NCBI GenBank assembly: GCA_958453935.1
Contig: CAUDZT010000012.1
Span: 1 to 39,441, forward strand
DNA length: 39,441 nucleotides
Reading direction: 5' to 3'
From: an uncultured Collinsella sp.
GTDB taxonomy: Bacteria; Actinomycetota; Coriobacteriia; Coriobacteriales; Coriobacteriaceae
This document shows positions 31,956 to 39,441 of the stretch, piece after piece. The notes under the pieces are model-generated. The model did no database searches. It was not told where the DNA came from and saw only the letters and a program-made list of their open reading frames with translations. Made by a program: the position numbers and the translations under genes. Positions within the stretch are counted from its first letter, which is position 1. Each line of letters starts with the position of its first letter.

Positions 31956-34493
31956 TCACCCTCCGAATGCCGCCTTGAACTTCCAAAGCGCCGCGACAAG
32001 CCACTCGTAAGCAGCGGGCCAAGTGTCGGAGTCGACCGTGTCGGGGAAGATGTCTGCATGCACCTTTCTCGTCTTCTTGTTGCAGTCGAGGTCGTCCCAT
32101 TCCACTTCAAGGTCTACGAGCATTCCGTCAATCTCTTTACGGCGGTCAAAATAGGTGCCGTAGTAGTCAACGTCGGTGAAGTACGCATCAACCCCAACCC
32201 GGTGCCAACCGCTATCGAACGCCACGTAGGCATCGAGATGAACCTTGGCCTTTCCGATTCCGATCGAGCACCAGCTGTCGGCGTTTTCCTTGCGTGCGGA
32301 AAAGTCGCCAAATACGTCAGAGAAGTCCTGCAGGTCGGTAACGTATTCGTAGAAGCCGTTCCAGAATGAACGTCTCAGATCTTTAACGCTTGCCGCTCCG
32401 TTACCGCCGTCCTCCTCGGAAGTCCTGAGCGCATTCAGTTGGACGAGCGACCCGTCCTGCTGGATGCTCCAGTACTTCCAGCCGCTCCTCGTGTTGCCGA
32501 CGCCACCGAGAAGTGCGACGGCGCGAATCGCTGCCATAGAGGGACTGTTGAACACCTCGCCGTTCTGCAGCACTATCTTGCCCTCGGCATTCACGTCGGC
32601 GGTCACGGTTCCGTTCACGCCCGAGTGGACGAGCCGGTCGCCCTCTTTTACGGCGCCTCTGGCGAAGAGTCCCGCGAAGCCTTCGCCTCGTACGCCTTCC
32701 GGCAGCGCACGGCGTTTCTTCTCGGATAGCTGAACGACCAATTCCTGGTCGTAGCCAGGCTTTGGCCATGCCTTGAGCGCCTTGGTTGACAGGGTTCGGT
32801 TGCGCTTGTCTATCGCGTCGGCGTCCCAACGGTCGAGCGTGACTACCTCGGCTGAGAGCGCGATGGCGTCGTTCTCGTACCCACCGACCATGCGGCCCTT
32901 CTTGTCTGCGAAGCTTCCGTCGGAAAGCTCCGAATTGTAGGCGGTCACGGTCAGGTTTCCGAGCCTGTGCAGCCAGGCGGTGTGCGTGGCCGGAGCTTCT
33001 TCCGGGCCGCCCAGGACGTCCACCCATTCGTCATGGGCCAGGGCGTTTTGCGGCATGATATGCTCAATCGAGTAGCAGCCGTCGAAGAAGTTCGTTGGGT
33101 TCTTCGGATGGCTGGCGTTTTCCAGCCCGTTGAGCACATACAGACACTTCCTGAACGCGTACATGTTCCGGGTGAGCAGCTGCTCCTCGAACTCGTCATC
33201 ATCGGGGAAGCGCCGCGCGGTGCCAGTCGCGCCTTGCAGCAGAGCGATGTAAGCATCGCGGAATGGCACGCCCTCGGGCAGGCTGCGCAGCCGCGCCACG
33301 AGGGACGGGAAGAACTTGGTGAGCGAGCTTGTCGCCCAACCGCACACAGCGCGCCTCACGAGGTAGCTTTCGGTGATGGCAAAGAGCTCATACAGCCCCG
33401 CATCGTCGACGAGGCCTTCCGCCCGCGCGTCGTAGAAGACCATGAGCAGCGGGTTCACCACGGTGATGTCCAGGAGCGCGATTCGCGCGAGCATGGCGTG
33501 GCGGGCCGGGTCCTGGTCCGCTCCAAGTGCGACGCAAGCCCAGAGCTTTGCGTAGCCCAGCATCTCGCCGAGAAGCGCCTCGATCTCGTCGGCGTCGTCA
33601 ATCGACTGCGCCACGCACATGCGCTTGAACAGCGGGTACACGTCCTTGGGGTTGACTACGGTGGGCGCGTTCACGAGCGTCAGGTAGTCGTGGATGAATC
33701 GGTCGAACACCTCGGAGTCGGTGCTCAGCGTGTTCTCAATCTGCCGCCAGTAGTTGGCGTAAAGCCGTTCCTGGTCGTCGGGCTCGAGCCCCATCAGCAC
33801 GTAGTTGCGCACGAGGTCGGCTGCCGACAGGTCCTTGCCCGTCGAATTCATCGACTCGAAGATGGCCTGCGGGTTGTCCTTCTCCGGCTCCAGCGACACG
33901 GAGATGATCTGGAGCCGCTGCACGCCCACCCATACCGGCATCGGGTCGGCAAGGCCCTCGATGCGAGACCTCATCGTCTCGTAGTTCTGGATGATGCGTT
34001 CCGATCTCTCGTCGATGGGGTACGAGGGGTCGCTTAGATGCTCGACCATCGAATGGTAGGTGCCGTCGTCCTCCTCGGACAGGGTCAGCTTGTAGCGGTC
34101 CTCTCCCTTCGACCGCTTGTTGTGCAGCAGGTACTTCTCCCAGATGTCGTCCCAGTAGAAGTCGAGCTCGCTGCCATCGGGTGCCAGCCCGTCGTGAGCC
34201 TTCGCGTAGTCGGCAAGCGCGAGCAGCAGGAGCGAAAGCGTTGTCATGCGTTGCTGCCCGTCGATGAGGAGCGCCTGCATGTTTCCGGTGCCGGAAATCG
34301 CCCCAGTGCGTACCCAAACGACCGAGCCGGTGAAATGGCTTCCTCCATCGGACTTGCCGACCGCGAGCACGTCCTCCCACAGCTGCAGGCACTGTTCCTC
34401 ATCCCATGCGTACTTGCGCTGGTAGACGGGGATGATGTAGCGCAGTGACGGTGCGCTGAGGCTATCGAGGAGATGCGATGCGGAAGGATTCAT
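31956..34493 (-). CDS. DUF262-DUF1524 (GmrSD-like) nuclease with RAMA and DUF4268 domains (845 aa)
   Basis: Domains in order: DUF262 (IIPVYQRKYAW, 20-30; LIDGQQRMTTL, 76-86; FESMNSTGKDLSAADLVRN, 212-230), a ParB-like nucleotide-hydrolysing module; a DUF1524 HNH nuclease (YSIEHIMPQN, 474-483; LGNLTVTAYNSELS, 511-524); a RAMA-like segment (about 612-677: GKIVLQNGEVFNSPSMAA, NTRSGWKYWSI), a domain predicted to recognise modified DNA; and a DUF4268-like C-terminus (about 705-840: RRSFWNGFYEYV, SWCSIGIGK, VGVDAYF). GmrS/GmrD-type enzymes cut modified phage DNA. The extra C-terminal domains suggest that modification sensing is built in. It starts 3 nt after the stop of the upstream methyltransferase gene, so it is co-translated with a modifying enzyme. 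Confidence 0.88.
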   Translation of the reverse strand: MNPSASHLLDSLSAPSLRYIIPVYQRKYAWDEEQCLQLWEDVLAVGKSDGGSHFTGSVVWVRTGAISGTGNMQALLIDGQQRMTTLSLLLLALADYAKAHDGLAPDGSELDFYWDDIWEKYLLHNKRSKGEDRYKLTLSEEDDGTYHSMVEHLSDPSYPIDERSERIIQNYETMRSRIEGLADPMPVWVGVQRLQIISVSLEPEKDNPQAIFESMNSTGKDLSAADLVRNYVLMGLEPDDQERLYANYWRQIENTLSTDSEVFDRFIHDYLTLVNAPTVVNPKDVYPLFKRMCVAQSIDDADEIEALLGEMLGYAKLWACVALGADQDPARHAMLARIALLDITVVNPLLMVFYDARAEGLVDDAGLYELFAITESYLVRRAVCGWATSSLTKFFPSLVARLRSLPEGVPFRDAYIALLQGATGTARRFPDDDEFEEQLLTRNMYAFRKCLYVLNGLENASHPKNPTNFFDGCYSIEHIMPQNALAHDEWVDVLGGPEEAPATHTAWLHRLGNLTVTAYNSELSDGSFADKKGRMVGGYENDAIALSAEVVTLDRWDADAIDKRNRTLSTKALKAWPKPGYDQELVVQLSEKKRRALPEGVRGEGFAGLFARGAVKEGDRLVHSGVNGTVTADVNAEGKIVLQNGEVFNSPSMAAIRAVALLGGVGNTRSGWKYWSIQQDGSLVQLNALRTSEEDGGNGAASVKDLRRSFWNGFYEYVTDLQDFSDVFGDFSARKENADSWCSIGIGKAKVHLDAYVAFDSGWHRVGVDAYFTDVDYYGTYFDRRKEIDGMLVDLEVEWDDLDCNKKTRKVHADIFPDTVDSDTWPAAYEWLVAALWKFKAAFGG

Positions 34494-34496
34494 GGC

Positions 34497-37292
34497 TTAC
34501 TTCGCCTCCGATCCGGTCTTTTCGGCATAGAGCTTGAACAGGTGCGCGACGATTTTCTCCTCGTCGCCGTCGAAGTTGACGCCGTAAGCTGCTTCCACGG
34601 CGGCATCGAGTGCCCGGTGGGCCGCCAGCAGGTCGGCGGGCATCTTATCTGGGTCGTAGAGGCTTGCCAACGAGTCGTCTGGATGAGCCGCCCGTGCATC
34701 CAATACCATCTGCGCGCAATTCTCGATTGCGGAATACTGCTCTTGTGTCGGGTTGGGCCAGACGTAGTTGTTGTACACAATCGCGTTCGAGTACTGGTAG
34801 TCAGACTTAAGCCTGCCGGTAACCACCCTCATCCAGGCATTATGGAGGAGTGACATGAGGATGCCGAGCTCATAGAGCCCCGCATTCTGAACGACGAGTA
34901 GCTTGTTGCTCACCATCACCTCAGGCTCAAGATAAGCGACAGGCAGGTAGACCCTTCGTTGTGAAGAAACCTCTGGAATTGCGAGAAATGGCTTGGTGGG
35001 CAAGCATTCGAAGAAGAACCTCTGCGGCGCCTCGGCAGACTTCCTCGTCGCAAACGAGGAGCTCTGCTGTCGTAAAGCGCGGACGGCCTCAACCCTCTGT
35101 CTGACAAGGGGCATCGAGTCGATTTCGTCTTCGGTCGCCATGCCAACATAAAGACAGTATCTTTCTCTTGCGTTAATCAGCTCGCTCGAGCCGAGGAAAG
35201 AATGGAAGTAGGGTTCCGCGAGTGGTTCGGCACGCAGGAACGCGTCCTTCTGAGCCGGTTTGAAGATGTAGTTGCCACCATCTACAGGCTTGTTCCCCAA
35301 CGTTATCCGTGGGGCTCCGCTAATCTGTGCCGCTCGGCTCTCGACTATTATGTTCGGCGCGTCATACAGGTACGGGTTTATGTTGTCTGCCGTGCGCGAG
35401 GTTCCATCGGAAGAGAAAATCGTCTTCGTACCTCGCCACTCGCCGTATGAGAAGCCGATGATGACGCAATGCACATGCGCTTTGTCGGGCGCTTCGCTAT
35501 CCCATACGAAGGTGCGCCAAGCAAAGCCGATGTGCACGTCGAATCTATTGATGAGTGTCCCCCAAAGCGGAGCAACCTGCTCGCCCTGAGTTATGGAGTT
35601 CGTTGACACGAGGGCCGCTCTTATAGACGGGTTCTCTTGCATCATCTGGCATGTCTTGTAATACCACGCGGACACGTAGTCGATTGAGGAGGAGCGCTTT
35701 ACGCTCTTCCCGAACAAGCTGACAACTTCGGCTTTCTGCTCCTTGCTGCACCAAGAAGACCCTATGAACGGAGGGTTACCGACGATATAGCTACACTCAC
35801 TCGCGGGTAGCACGTCGCTCCAGTCCATACGCAACGCGTTGCCCTCGTGGATATTGCCATTGGTCTTGAGCGGCAGCGGGTCGATCCACATCGACAGGAT
35901 CTGCCTCGTCTCGTTAAGCATCTGCAGCTCGGCAATCCAGAGGGCGGTCTTCGCGACCTCTACGGCGAAGTCGTTTATCTCGATGCCAAAGAACTGATCA
36001 AGCGTCACCTGGATGGGCTCGAACGCGCCCATGACCATCTGCCCGCCGTACAGGTCCTCGAGCACGCGGTTCTCCAGCTTGCGGAGTGACAGGTACGTCT
36101 CGGTCAGGAAGTTGCCGGAGCCGCACGCAGGGTCGAGGAACTTGAGGCTCGCCAGCTTGGTGCGGAACGCCTGCAGCTTAAACTTGCGCTCCTTCTCGGT
36201 GGCCGCGCCCTCGATGGCGGTGAGCTCGTCCTTGAGCGCGTCGTAGAAGAGCGGGCCTGTCAGCTTGTGGATGTTCTCTATGCTCGTGTAGTGCATGCCG
36301 CCCGCGCGGCGCGTTTCGGGGTTGAGCGTGCTCTCGAACACCGCGCCGAAGATCGTGGGGCTGATGTCCTTCCAGTCGAATTCGGCTGACGCCTCCTGCA
36401 GCAGGATGAAGCGCGTGTCCTCCGTGAACTGCGGGATGATGATGTCCGCCTCGAAGAGGCCGCCGTTCACGTAGGGGAAAGCAGCGAGATCGGGGTCGAT
36501 GTAGGGGTCGCGCTCCTCCTTGGGCGTTTTGAGCACCACGAACAGGTCGATGAGCGCCTGCCGCATGTGGTTCACTTGGAAGTTTCTGAGGTACTTGTAG
36601 AAGGCGTCGCGCTCGTGCAGAAGCTCGGCGTCCTCGGCGAACAGCAGGAAAACGATGCGCGTGATCAGGATATTGAGGCTGCGCTGCTCGCGCTCGTCGT
36701 GCTCGATGTCGCGGTAAGCCTTGCTGAACGAGTCGTAGAGCTTGCCCACGACCTCGCCCGCCTTGACGGAAAGCTGCTTCTCGCGCTCAAGTCGGCTGTT
36801 CTCCTTGCGCGTGAAGAACGAAAGGCGGTGGTACTGCTCGGGCAGTTCGTCGAGCGTGATGGTCTCGTAGCTTGTCTCCGCGTCTTCTCGGTCGAGGTCG
36901 TAGATGCGCATCTCGTCGAAGTTGCACGTGATGATCCACTTGGGCATGACCGAGCGCGGCGTGATGTTGTCGGCGTACCACTTGGCCTGCTCGAAGGGCG
37001 TGACCCAGCGGACGTTCCCGCGCCGGTCCTTGCCGCGCTGCTCGGGCTCATCCAGATCGATGCCGCGAGACTTGTTCTCGATGAGGATGGAACGGTCCTC
37101 GTAGAAGACGTCGATGCGCCGTCCCTTGACCTTGCGCTCGAAGTCAAGGTGCTGCGTCGGGTTGGCGATGCCGAGCACATTCATGCACAGCTCTATCCAG
37201 AAGCTGTTCGACTCGCGCTGCTCGTTGCCCTCGGCGGCCTTCCATCGTGCCACGAATTCCTTGGCGGTCTTCTTCTGCTCGTTCGGTGTCAT
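34497..37292 (-). CDS. MmeI-like type IIG/IIL restriction-modification enzyme (931 aa)
   Basis: A single chain with nuclease, methyltransferase and specificity parts. Residues 1-80 are the MmeI-type nuclease domain with Asp61 and Glu72-x-Lys74 (RIDVF...ILIENKS), a PD-(D/E)xK site. A helical spacer follows (about 170-380). The methyltransferase motif I is FLDPACGSGNF (385-395) and motif IV is VGNPPFIGS (504-512); NPPF points to N6-adenine methylation. The remaining 400 residues hold the target-recognition domain. Key residues look intact and the length matches MmeI. ATG at 37292 has GAGG 7 nt upstream; an in-frame TTG at 37328 overlaps the RHH gene and is less likely. Such enzymes need no separate methylase. 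Here it is the second gene of a six-gene operon. Confidence 0.9.
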   Translation of the reverse strand: MTPNEQKKTAKEFVARWKAAEGNEQRESNSFWIELCMNVLGIANPTQHLDFERKVKGRRIDVFYEDRSILIENKSRGIDLDEPEQRGKDRRGNVRWVTPFEQAKWYADNITPRSVMPKWIITCNFDEMRIYDLDREDAETSYETITLDELPEQYHRLSFFTRKENSRLEREKQLSVKAGEVVGKLYDSFSKAYRDIEHDEREQRSLNILITRIVFLLFAEDAELLHERDAFYKYLRNFQVNHMRQALIDLFVVLKTPKEERDPYIDPDLAAFPYVNGGLFEADIIIPQFTEDTRFILLQEASAEFDWKDISPTIFGAVFESTLNPETRRAGGMHYTSIENIHKLTGPLFYDALKDELTAIEGAATEKERKFKLQAFRTKLASLKFLDPACGSGNFLTETYLSLRKLENRVLEDLYGGQMVMGAFEPIQVTLDQFFGIEINDFAVEVAKTALWIAELQMLNETRQILSMWIDPLPLKTNGNIHEGNALRMDWSDVLPASECSYIVGNPPFIGSSWCSKEQKAEVVSLFGKSVKRSSSIDYVSAWYYKTCQMMQENPSIRAALVSTNSITQGEQVAPLWGTLINRFDVHIGFAWRTFVWDSEAPDKAHVHCVIIGFSYGEWRGTKTIFSSDGTSRTADNINPYLYDAPNIIVESRAAQISGAPRITLGNKPVDGGNYIFKPAQKDAFLRAEPLAEPYFHSFLGSSELINARERYCLYVGMATEDEIDSMPLVRQRVEAVRALRQQSSSFATRKSAEAPQRFFFECLPTKPFLAIPEVSSQRRVYLPVAYLEPEVMVSNKLLVVQNAGLYELGILMSLLHNAWMRVVTGRLKSDYQYSNAIVYNNYVWPNPTQEQYSAIENCAQMVLDARAAHPDDSLASLYDPDKMPADLLAAHRALDAAVEAAYGVNFDGDEEKIVAHLFKLYAEKTGSEAK

Positions 37293-37302
37293 GTAAGCGC
37301 CT

Positions 37303-37506
37303 CTATCCCTGTTTGGTGAGCTTTTCAATAAGGCACTGCTTCACGAGCGAAGTGAAGTTCAGGCCATTGAGCATTGCGTACTCCTTGGCAGAGTCGCGCA
37401 TAGTGCGCGGCAGCCGAAGCGTGACCGTGACGAGCTCGGAGTCCACGAGATAGGATTGAATCTCGGGTGTCGAGGCGCCTGATTCGACAAGCTCTGTGTA
37501 CTTCAT
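37303..37506 (-). CDS. Ribbon-helix-helix DNA-binding protein (67 aa)
   Basis: ATG at 37506 has AAGGA about 6 nt upstream; an earlier in-frame start at 37542 lacks a site. LVTVTLRLPRTMRDSAKEYA followed by LNGLNFTSLVKQCLIEKL is an Arc/MetJ-type ribbon-helix-helix of about 45 residues. Its stop is 10 nt before the restriction-enzyme start. No toxin partner is adjacent, so rather than an antitoxin it is probably the autoregulator of the operon, analogous to control (C) proteins of other restriction systems. A palindrome just upstream of its start is a candidate operator. Confidence 0.75.
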   Translation of the reverse strand: MKYTELVESGASTPEIQSYLVDSELVTVTLRLPRTMRDSAKEYAMLNGLNFTSLVKQCLIEKLTKQG

Positions 37507-37514
37507 AAGAATCC

Positions 37515-37525
37515 TTACTGAGTAA
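37515..37525. promoter_or_regulatory. Palindromic operator candidate for the RHH protein
   Basis: TTACTGAGTAA is a perfect palindrome around one central base, 9 nt upstream of the RHH start and touching its ribosome site. Autorepression by the adjacent RHH protein would place the operator here. The promoter itself was not identified. The sequence from 37526 to 37740 holds no gene. Confidence 0.35.
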
Positions 37526-37592
37526 AGCGGATGTAAATACACAACACATCATATTCTACCAAACCGTAAGGATTAAGAAATTAGCTTGCAGG

Positions 37593-37606
37593 AAAGAAAG
37601 CAGGTC
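37593..37606. repeat. Direct repeat AAAGAAAGCAGGTC, copy 1 (copy 2 at 37741-37754)
   Basis: The same 14 bases recur 148 bp away as part of the hairpin below the tRNA-like sequence. The duplication suggests partial copying of a tRNA-downstream region, as happens when elements integrate repeatedly at one att site. Confidence 0.45.
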
Positions 37607-37740
37607 GATTGCAGCCCGCCAAATCCATCGCCACGCACCATCGCCGACCGCCATTTCACTGCCGTTTGCGGCGTTCAGAAAAACAGCGGATTGCAGATTC
37701 ACACCCCATTCACACCCAGAGGGCGATTTTCGGGGTAGAA

Positions 37741-37779
37741 AAAGAAAGCAGGTCAGAAGCTTCTATGCCTATGACCTGC
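37741..37779 (-). terminator. Terminator-like hairpin downstream of the tRNA-like sequence
   Basis: GCAGGTCA at 37748-37755 pairs with TGACCTGC at 37772-37779. On the minus strand it ends in a T-rich GCTTTCTTT. It would end tRNA transcription; in the other direction it ends in ATTTTT. Confidence 0.55.
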
Positions 37780-37787
37780 ATTTTTGT

Positions 37788-37864
37788 TGGTCGCGGGGGC
37801 AGGATTTGAACCTACGACCTCCGGGTTATGAGCCCGGCGAGCTACCAGACTGCTCCTACCGACG
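37788..37864 (-). tRNA. tRNA-fMet-like (CAT anticodon), degraded 5' acceptor strand; probable att scar
   Basis: From the encoded CCA end at 37788 back to about 37856 the sequence matches a bacterial initiator tRNA. It has the T-arm GTTCAAATCCTGC, an anticodon stem CCGGG/CCCGG around CTCATAA with the GGG:CCC pairs of initiators, and the D-arm GAGCAGTCTGGTAGCTC. The 5' acceptor strand reads CGTCGGT instead of the expected CGCGGGG, leaving two mismatches and one G-U against CCCCGCG, and position 8 is A. Divergence starts abruptly near 37857. Position 72 is G, not the unpaired base of an initiator. This fits a 3' tRNA end copied as an integration attachment site; function as a tRNA is doubtful. 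Confidence 0.65.
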
Positions 37865-39355
37865 TAGGCGATAGCGCCGCTTGGGGCTGTTGGCCGTTCC
37901 AATCCCCTCAACAATTCCCTCTTCCATAAGCGCGGACAGATATCGGCGCACCGTTTTCATTGACATTCCCGACGCCTTCGCAAGTTCCGACGTGCTTACG
38001 CTCTCACGATCAGCAATGTAACCGAGGATGGCCGTCTTTACATTTTCCTTTGTGTATGACCGGCCTTCCTGGTCCGTCATACGTCGATGCCTCATGATCA
38101 AGACAAACTCATCGAGAGTACTCTTGGCAATCGGCGCGGGCATCAAGGCCTGCTCGAGCTCCCTATTAATCGTCGGATAGCCTGAGCCTCGATTTTCGAC
38201 AACACGACCGACCCTGCCATCAACATCGGAATACGGCACATCCTCGAGAATTCGAGCCAAAAATTGGTTCCTCGACGCCGTTGCGCCTCGTTGTCCCAAA
38301 CGTTCGACCGTCAACGAACCGAACAAGCCGCCGGGATTGGACAGCTCCAGGCGATCGGGATAAAGGTCGACCATTACCGGGGTGCCCAACGCGTCGGGAG
38401 AATAATCCCTATGCATCAGCGCATTAGCAACAGCCTCGCGGACCGCAGCCAACGGGTAGTCCGGCACGTTTTCCCTCAATGCACCTTTTACGATTGCGCC
38501 ATGCTTCATGTTTCGCGATGCGGCCCGCACCGCATCGACCACCATGATGGGTATTGGCCCGTCAATATCAACCGAATCAGAAAAGCGTTCCCCGGCTCTC
38601 CCCACCTCGCCTTTTTTTGGTGTTGGATACGCCGTGAACACAACATTGGCTCGAGGAAAAAACTGCTGCGGACAAAAACCCAACGCCATAATGCCGGCAA
38701 CGGTCGGCCTCAAAATCCCTTCAGCATCGGGAGAAACCACACGCCGATTCGCCATGAGTTCTTCATCGCTTAAGGCGGCGGACCTGCCCAGCGTTGTCGC
38801 TCTCACACGCGAAAGCCATCCCGTGAGCAATTCTTGGTCAAAGTCATCCATCGTTGCGCCCTCAACAACAGCGGCATCGTTGCGCGCGCTCCGGTATTGA
38901 TTCTCGATGTATCGATCGATTTCATAAGAGGACATCTTATGATCGCCGTCACCAGTTCTTATATATGAGCCAAGACGCTGTCCAAGTTTTTTGACATAGC
39001 ACGGCTTTTCTCGAGACGACGCCTCGGGGACATTAACCACGACGACGGGCTTTGACTCAAACTCCAAGACTATGATATCCACCATCTGAGGAGGCTCAAT
39101 GAGCTCCCTCGCCGCTTGGGCACTATGCGCCTGGATTGTCTTTACATCAACATCCACCGAATGAAAGCCGTCTTTTTCGCTGATGCCAAATACGATCGTT
39201 CCGCCGGTTCCATTAGCAAAAGCGGAAATTGAGTCCGCCATCGTCTTGGGGAAACCGCCTGCCGCAGTTTTGAGTTCGTATTCGGCAAGGTCCGTCCCTG
39301 CGGTCCTCATATGCTCAACCGCAGCGGCCAGTTCAATATCATTCGTTATGAACAT
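37856..39355 (-). CDS. AlbA_2/Schlafen-like ATP-binding transcriptional regulator (499 aa)
   Basis: An N-terminal AlbA_2 (divergent AAA_4) domain spans about 15-150, with YELKTAAGGFPKTMADSISA, FANGTGGTIVFGI and the conserved GSYIRTGDGDHKMS. A GHKL-like HATPase_c_4 segment follows (YPLAAVREAVANALMHRDYS, LELSNPGGL, ENRGSGYPTI, about 300-410). A C-terminal winged helix comes last (VSTSELAKASGMSMKTVRRY). These proteins are common on mobile elements as predicted regulators. The final codons CGC CTA CGT CGG TAG run into the tRNA-like sequence, so the stop codon lies inside it; the gene and the att scar are fused. It starts about 50 nt from the TTCCCTAG repeat. Confidence 0.85.
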   Translation of the reverse strand: MFITNDIELAAAVEHMRTAGTDLAEYELKTAAGGFPKTMADSISAFANGTGGTIVFGISEKDGFHSVDVDVKTIQAHSAQAARELIEPPQMVDIIVLEFESKPVVVVNVPEASSREKPCYVKKLGQRLGSYIRTGDGDHKMSSYEIDRYIENQYRSARNDAAVVEGATMDDFDQELLTGWLSRVRATTLGRSAALSDEELMANRRVVSPDAEGILRPTVAGIMALGFCPQQFFPRANVVFTAYPTPKKGEVGRAGERFSDSVDIDGPIPIMVVDAVRAASRNMKHGAIVKGALRENVPDYPLAAVREAVANALMHRDYSPDALGTPVMVDLYPDRLELSNPGGLFGSLTVERLGQRGATASRNQFLARILEDVPYSDVDGRVGRVVENRGSGYPTINRELEQALMPAPIAKSTLDEFVLIMRHRRMTDQEGRSYTKENVKTAILGYIADRESVSTSELAKASGMSMKTVRRYLSALMEEGIVEGIGTANSPKRRYRLRR

Positions 39356-39405
39356 AGCTCACCCTTCGACCGAATCAATAGCTCGTTCCTACTATACCCC
39401 AGTCA

Positions 39406-39441
39406 TTCCCTAGTTCCCTAGTAGAGTTCCCTAGTTCCCTA
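39406..39441. repeat. Tandem TTCCCTAG repeat (21-bp unit), continues past window end
   Basis: TTCCCTAG occurs at 39406, 39414 and 39427, and partly at 39435, arranged as two copies plus TAGAG in a 21-bp period. A stretch matching 18436-18453 exactly is included. The array is cut by the window edge, so its length is unknown. Confidence 0.7.

Noticed and set aside
27213..37506. BREX, DISARM or classical type I restriction locus
   Set aside because: No PglZ, BrxC/L, DrmA/B, HsdR or HsdS is present; the methyltransferase has the single-chain MmeI layout with its own nuclease domain.
37303..37506. Toxin-antitoxin pair
   Set aside because: The RHH gene is followed directly by a 931-aa restriction enzyme and preceded by non-coding DNA; no toxin-sized neighbour exists.

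Overview
The window looks like a moderately high-GC Gram-positive chromosome of the Coriobacteriia, most likely Collinsella or a close relative. This is inferred from codon and protein style, a PTS/GH4 sugar operon, many short palindromic intergenic repeats and a DUF4143 ATPase; no marker gene fixes the species. Almost all long open frames lie on the minus strand, and there is one block of plus-strand genes between about 18.6 and 27.1 kb.

Layout. (1) 0-14 kb: a minus-strand operon encodes three small membrane-anchored proteins with extracellular domains, followed by a 3595-residue secreted protein full of GLUG-like glycine motifs; a strong terminator closes it. (2) 14-18 kb: a DUF4143 ATPase and a large Old Yellow Enzyme-type flavin/FeS oxidoreductase. 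Two regularly spaced repeat arrays flank them: five boxes at an exact 23-bp period, and four inverted-repeat units at an 80-bp period. (3) 18.4-20.5 kb: mobile-element debris, comprising a tyrosine recombinase C-terminus fused to a fragment of an ORF6N gene, an intact ORF6N gene and an unidentified C-terminal gene fragment. (4) 20.8-25.0 kb: a sugar module with a PTS EIIBC permease, a small membrane protein, a family 4 6-phospho-glycosidase, and a convergent RpiR/SIS regulator that probably controls it. (5) 25.1-27.1 kb: a mobilization module with an oriT-like hairpin region, a MobC-like protein and a relaxase. (6) 27.2-37.5 kb: six minus-strand genes packed with gaps of 10 nt or less, or overlaps. 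In transcription order they are a ribbon-helix-helix protein, an MmeI-like type IIG/IIL restriction-methylation enzyme, a DUF262-HNH-RAMA-DUF4268 protein, an 806-residue Gly/Ala-rich membrane protein, an AbiH protein and a small membrane-anchored protein. (7) 37.7-39.4 kb: an initiator-tRNA-like sequence with a damaged 5' acceptor strand, probably an attachment-site scar, and an AlbA_2/Schlafen-like ATP-binding regulator whose stop codon lies inside that tRNA sequence.

How it fits together. The relaxase module, recombinase remnant and tRNA scar suggest that the 18-38 kb stretch was assembled by integrative and mobilizable elements. The six-gene operon is the best candidate for an undescribed system. 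It joins a self-methylating restriction enzyme to a putative modified-DNA-sensing DUF262 nuclease and to three proteins (two membrane proteins and AbiH) that look like abortive-infection effectors. Its co-operation as one anti-phage system is inferred from gene order and spacing. The periodic repeat arrays at 15.7 and 18.1 kb and the unanchored giant surface protein are the other unexplained structures.
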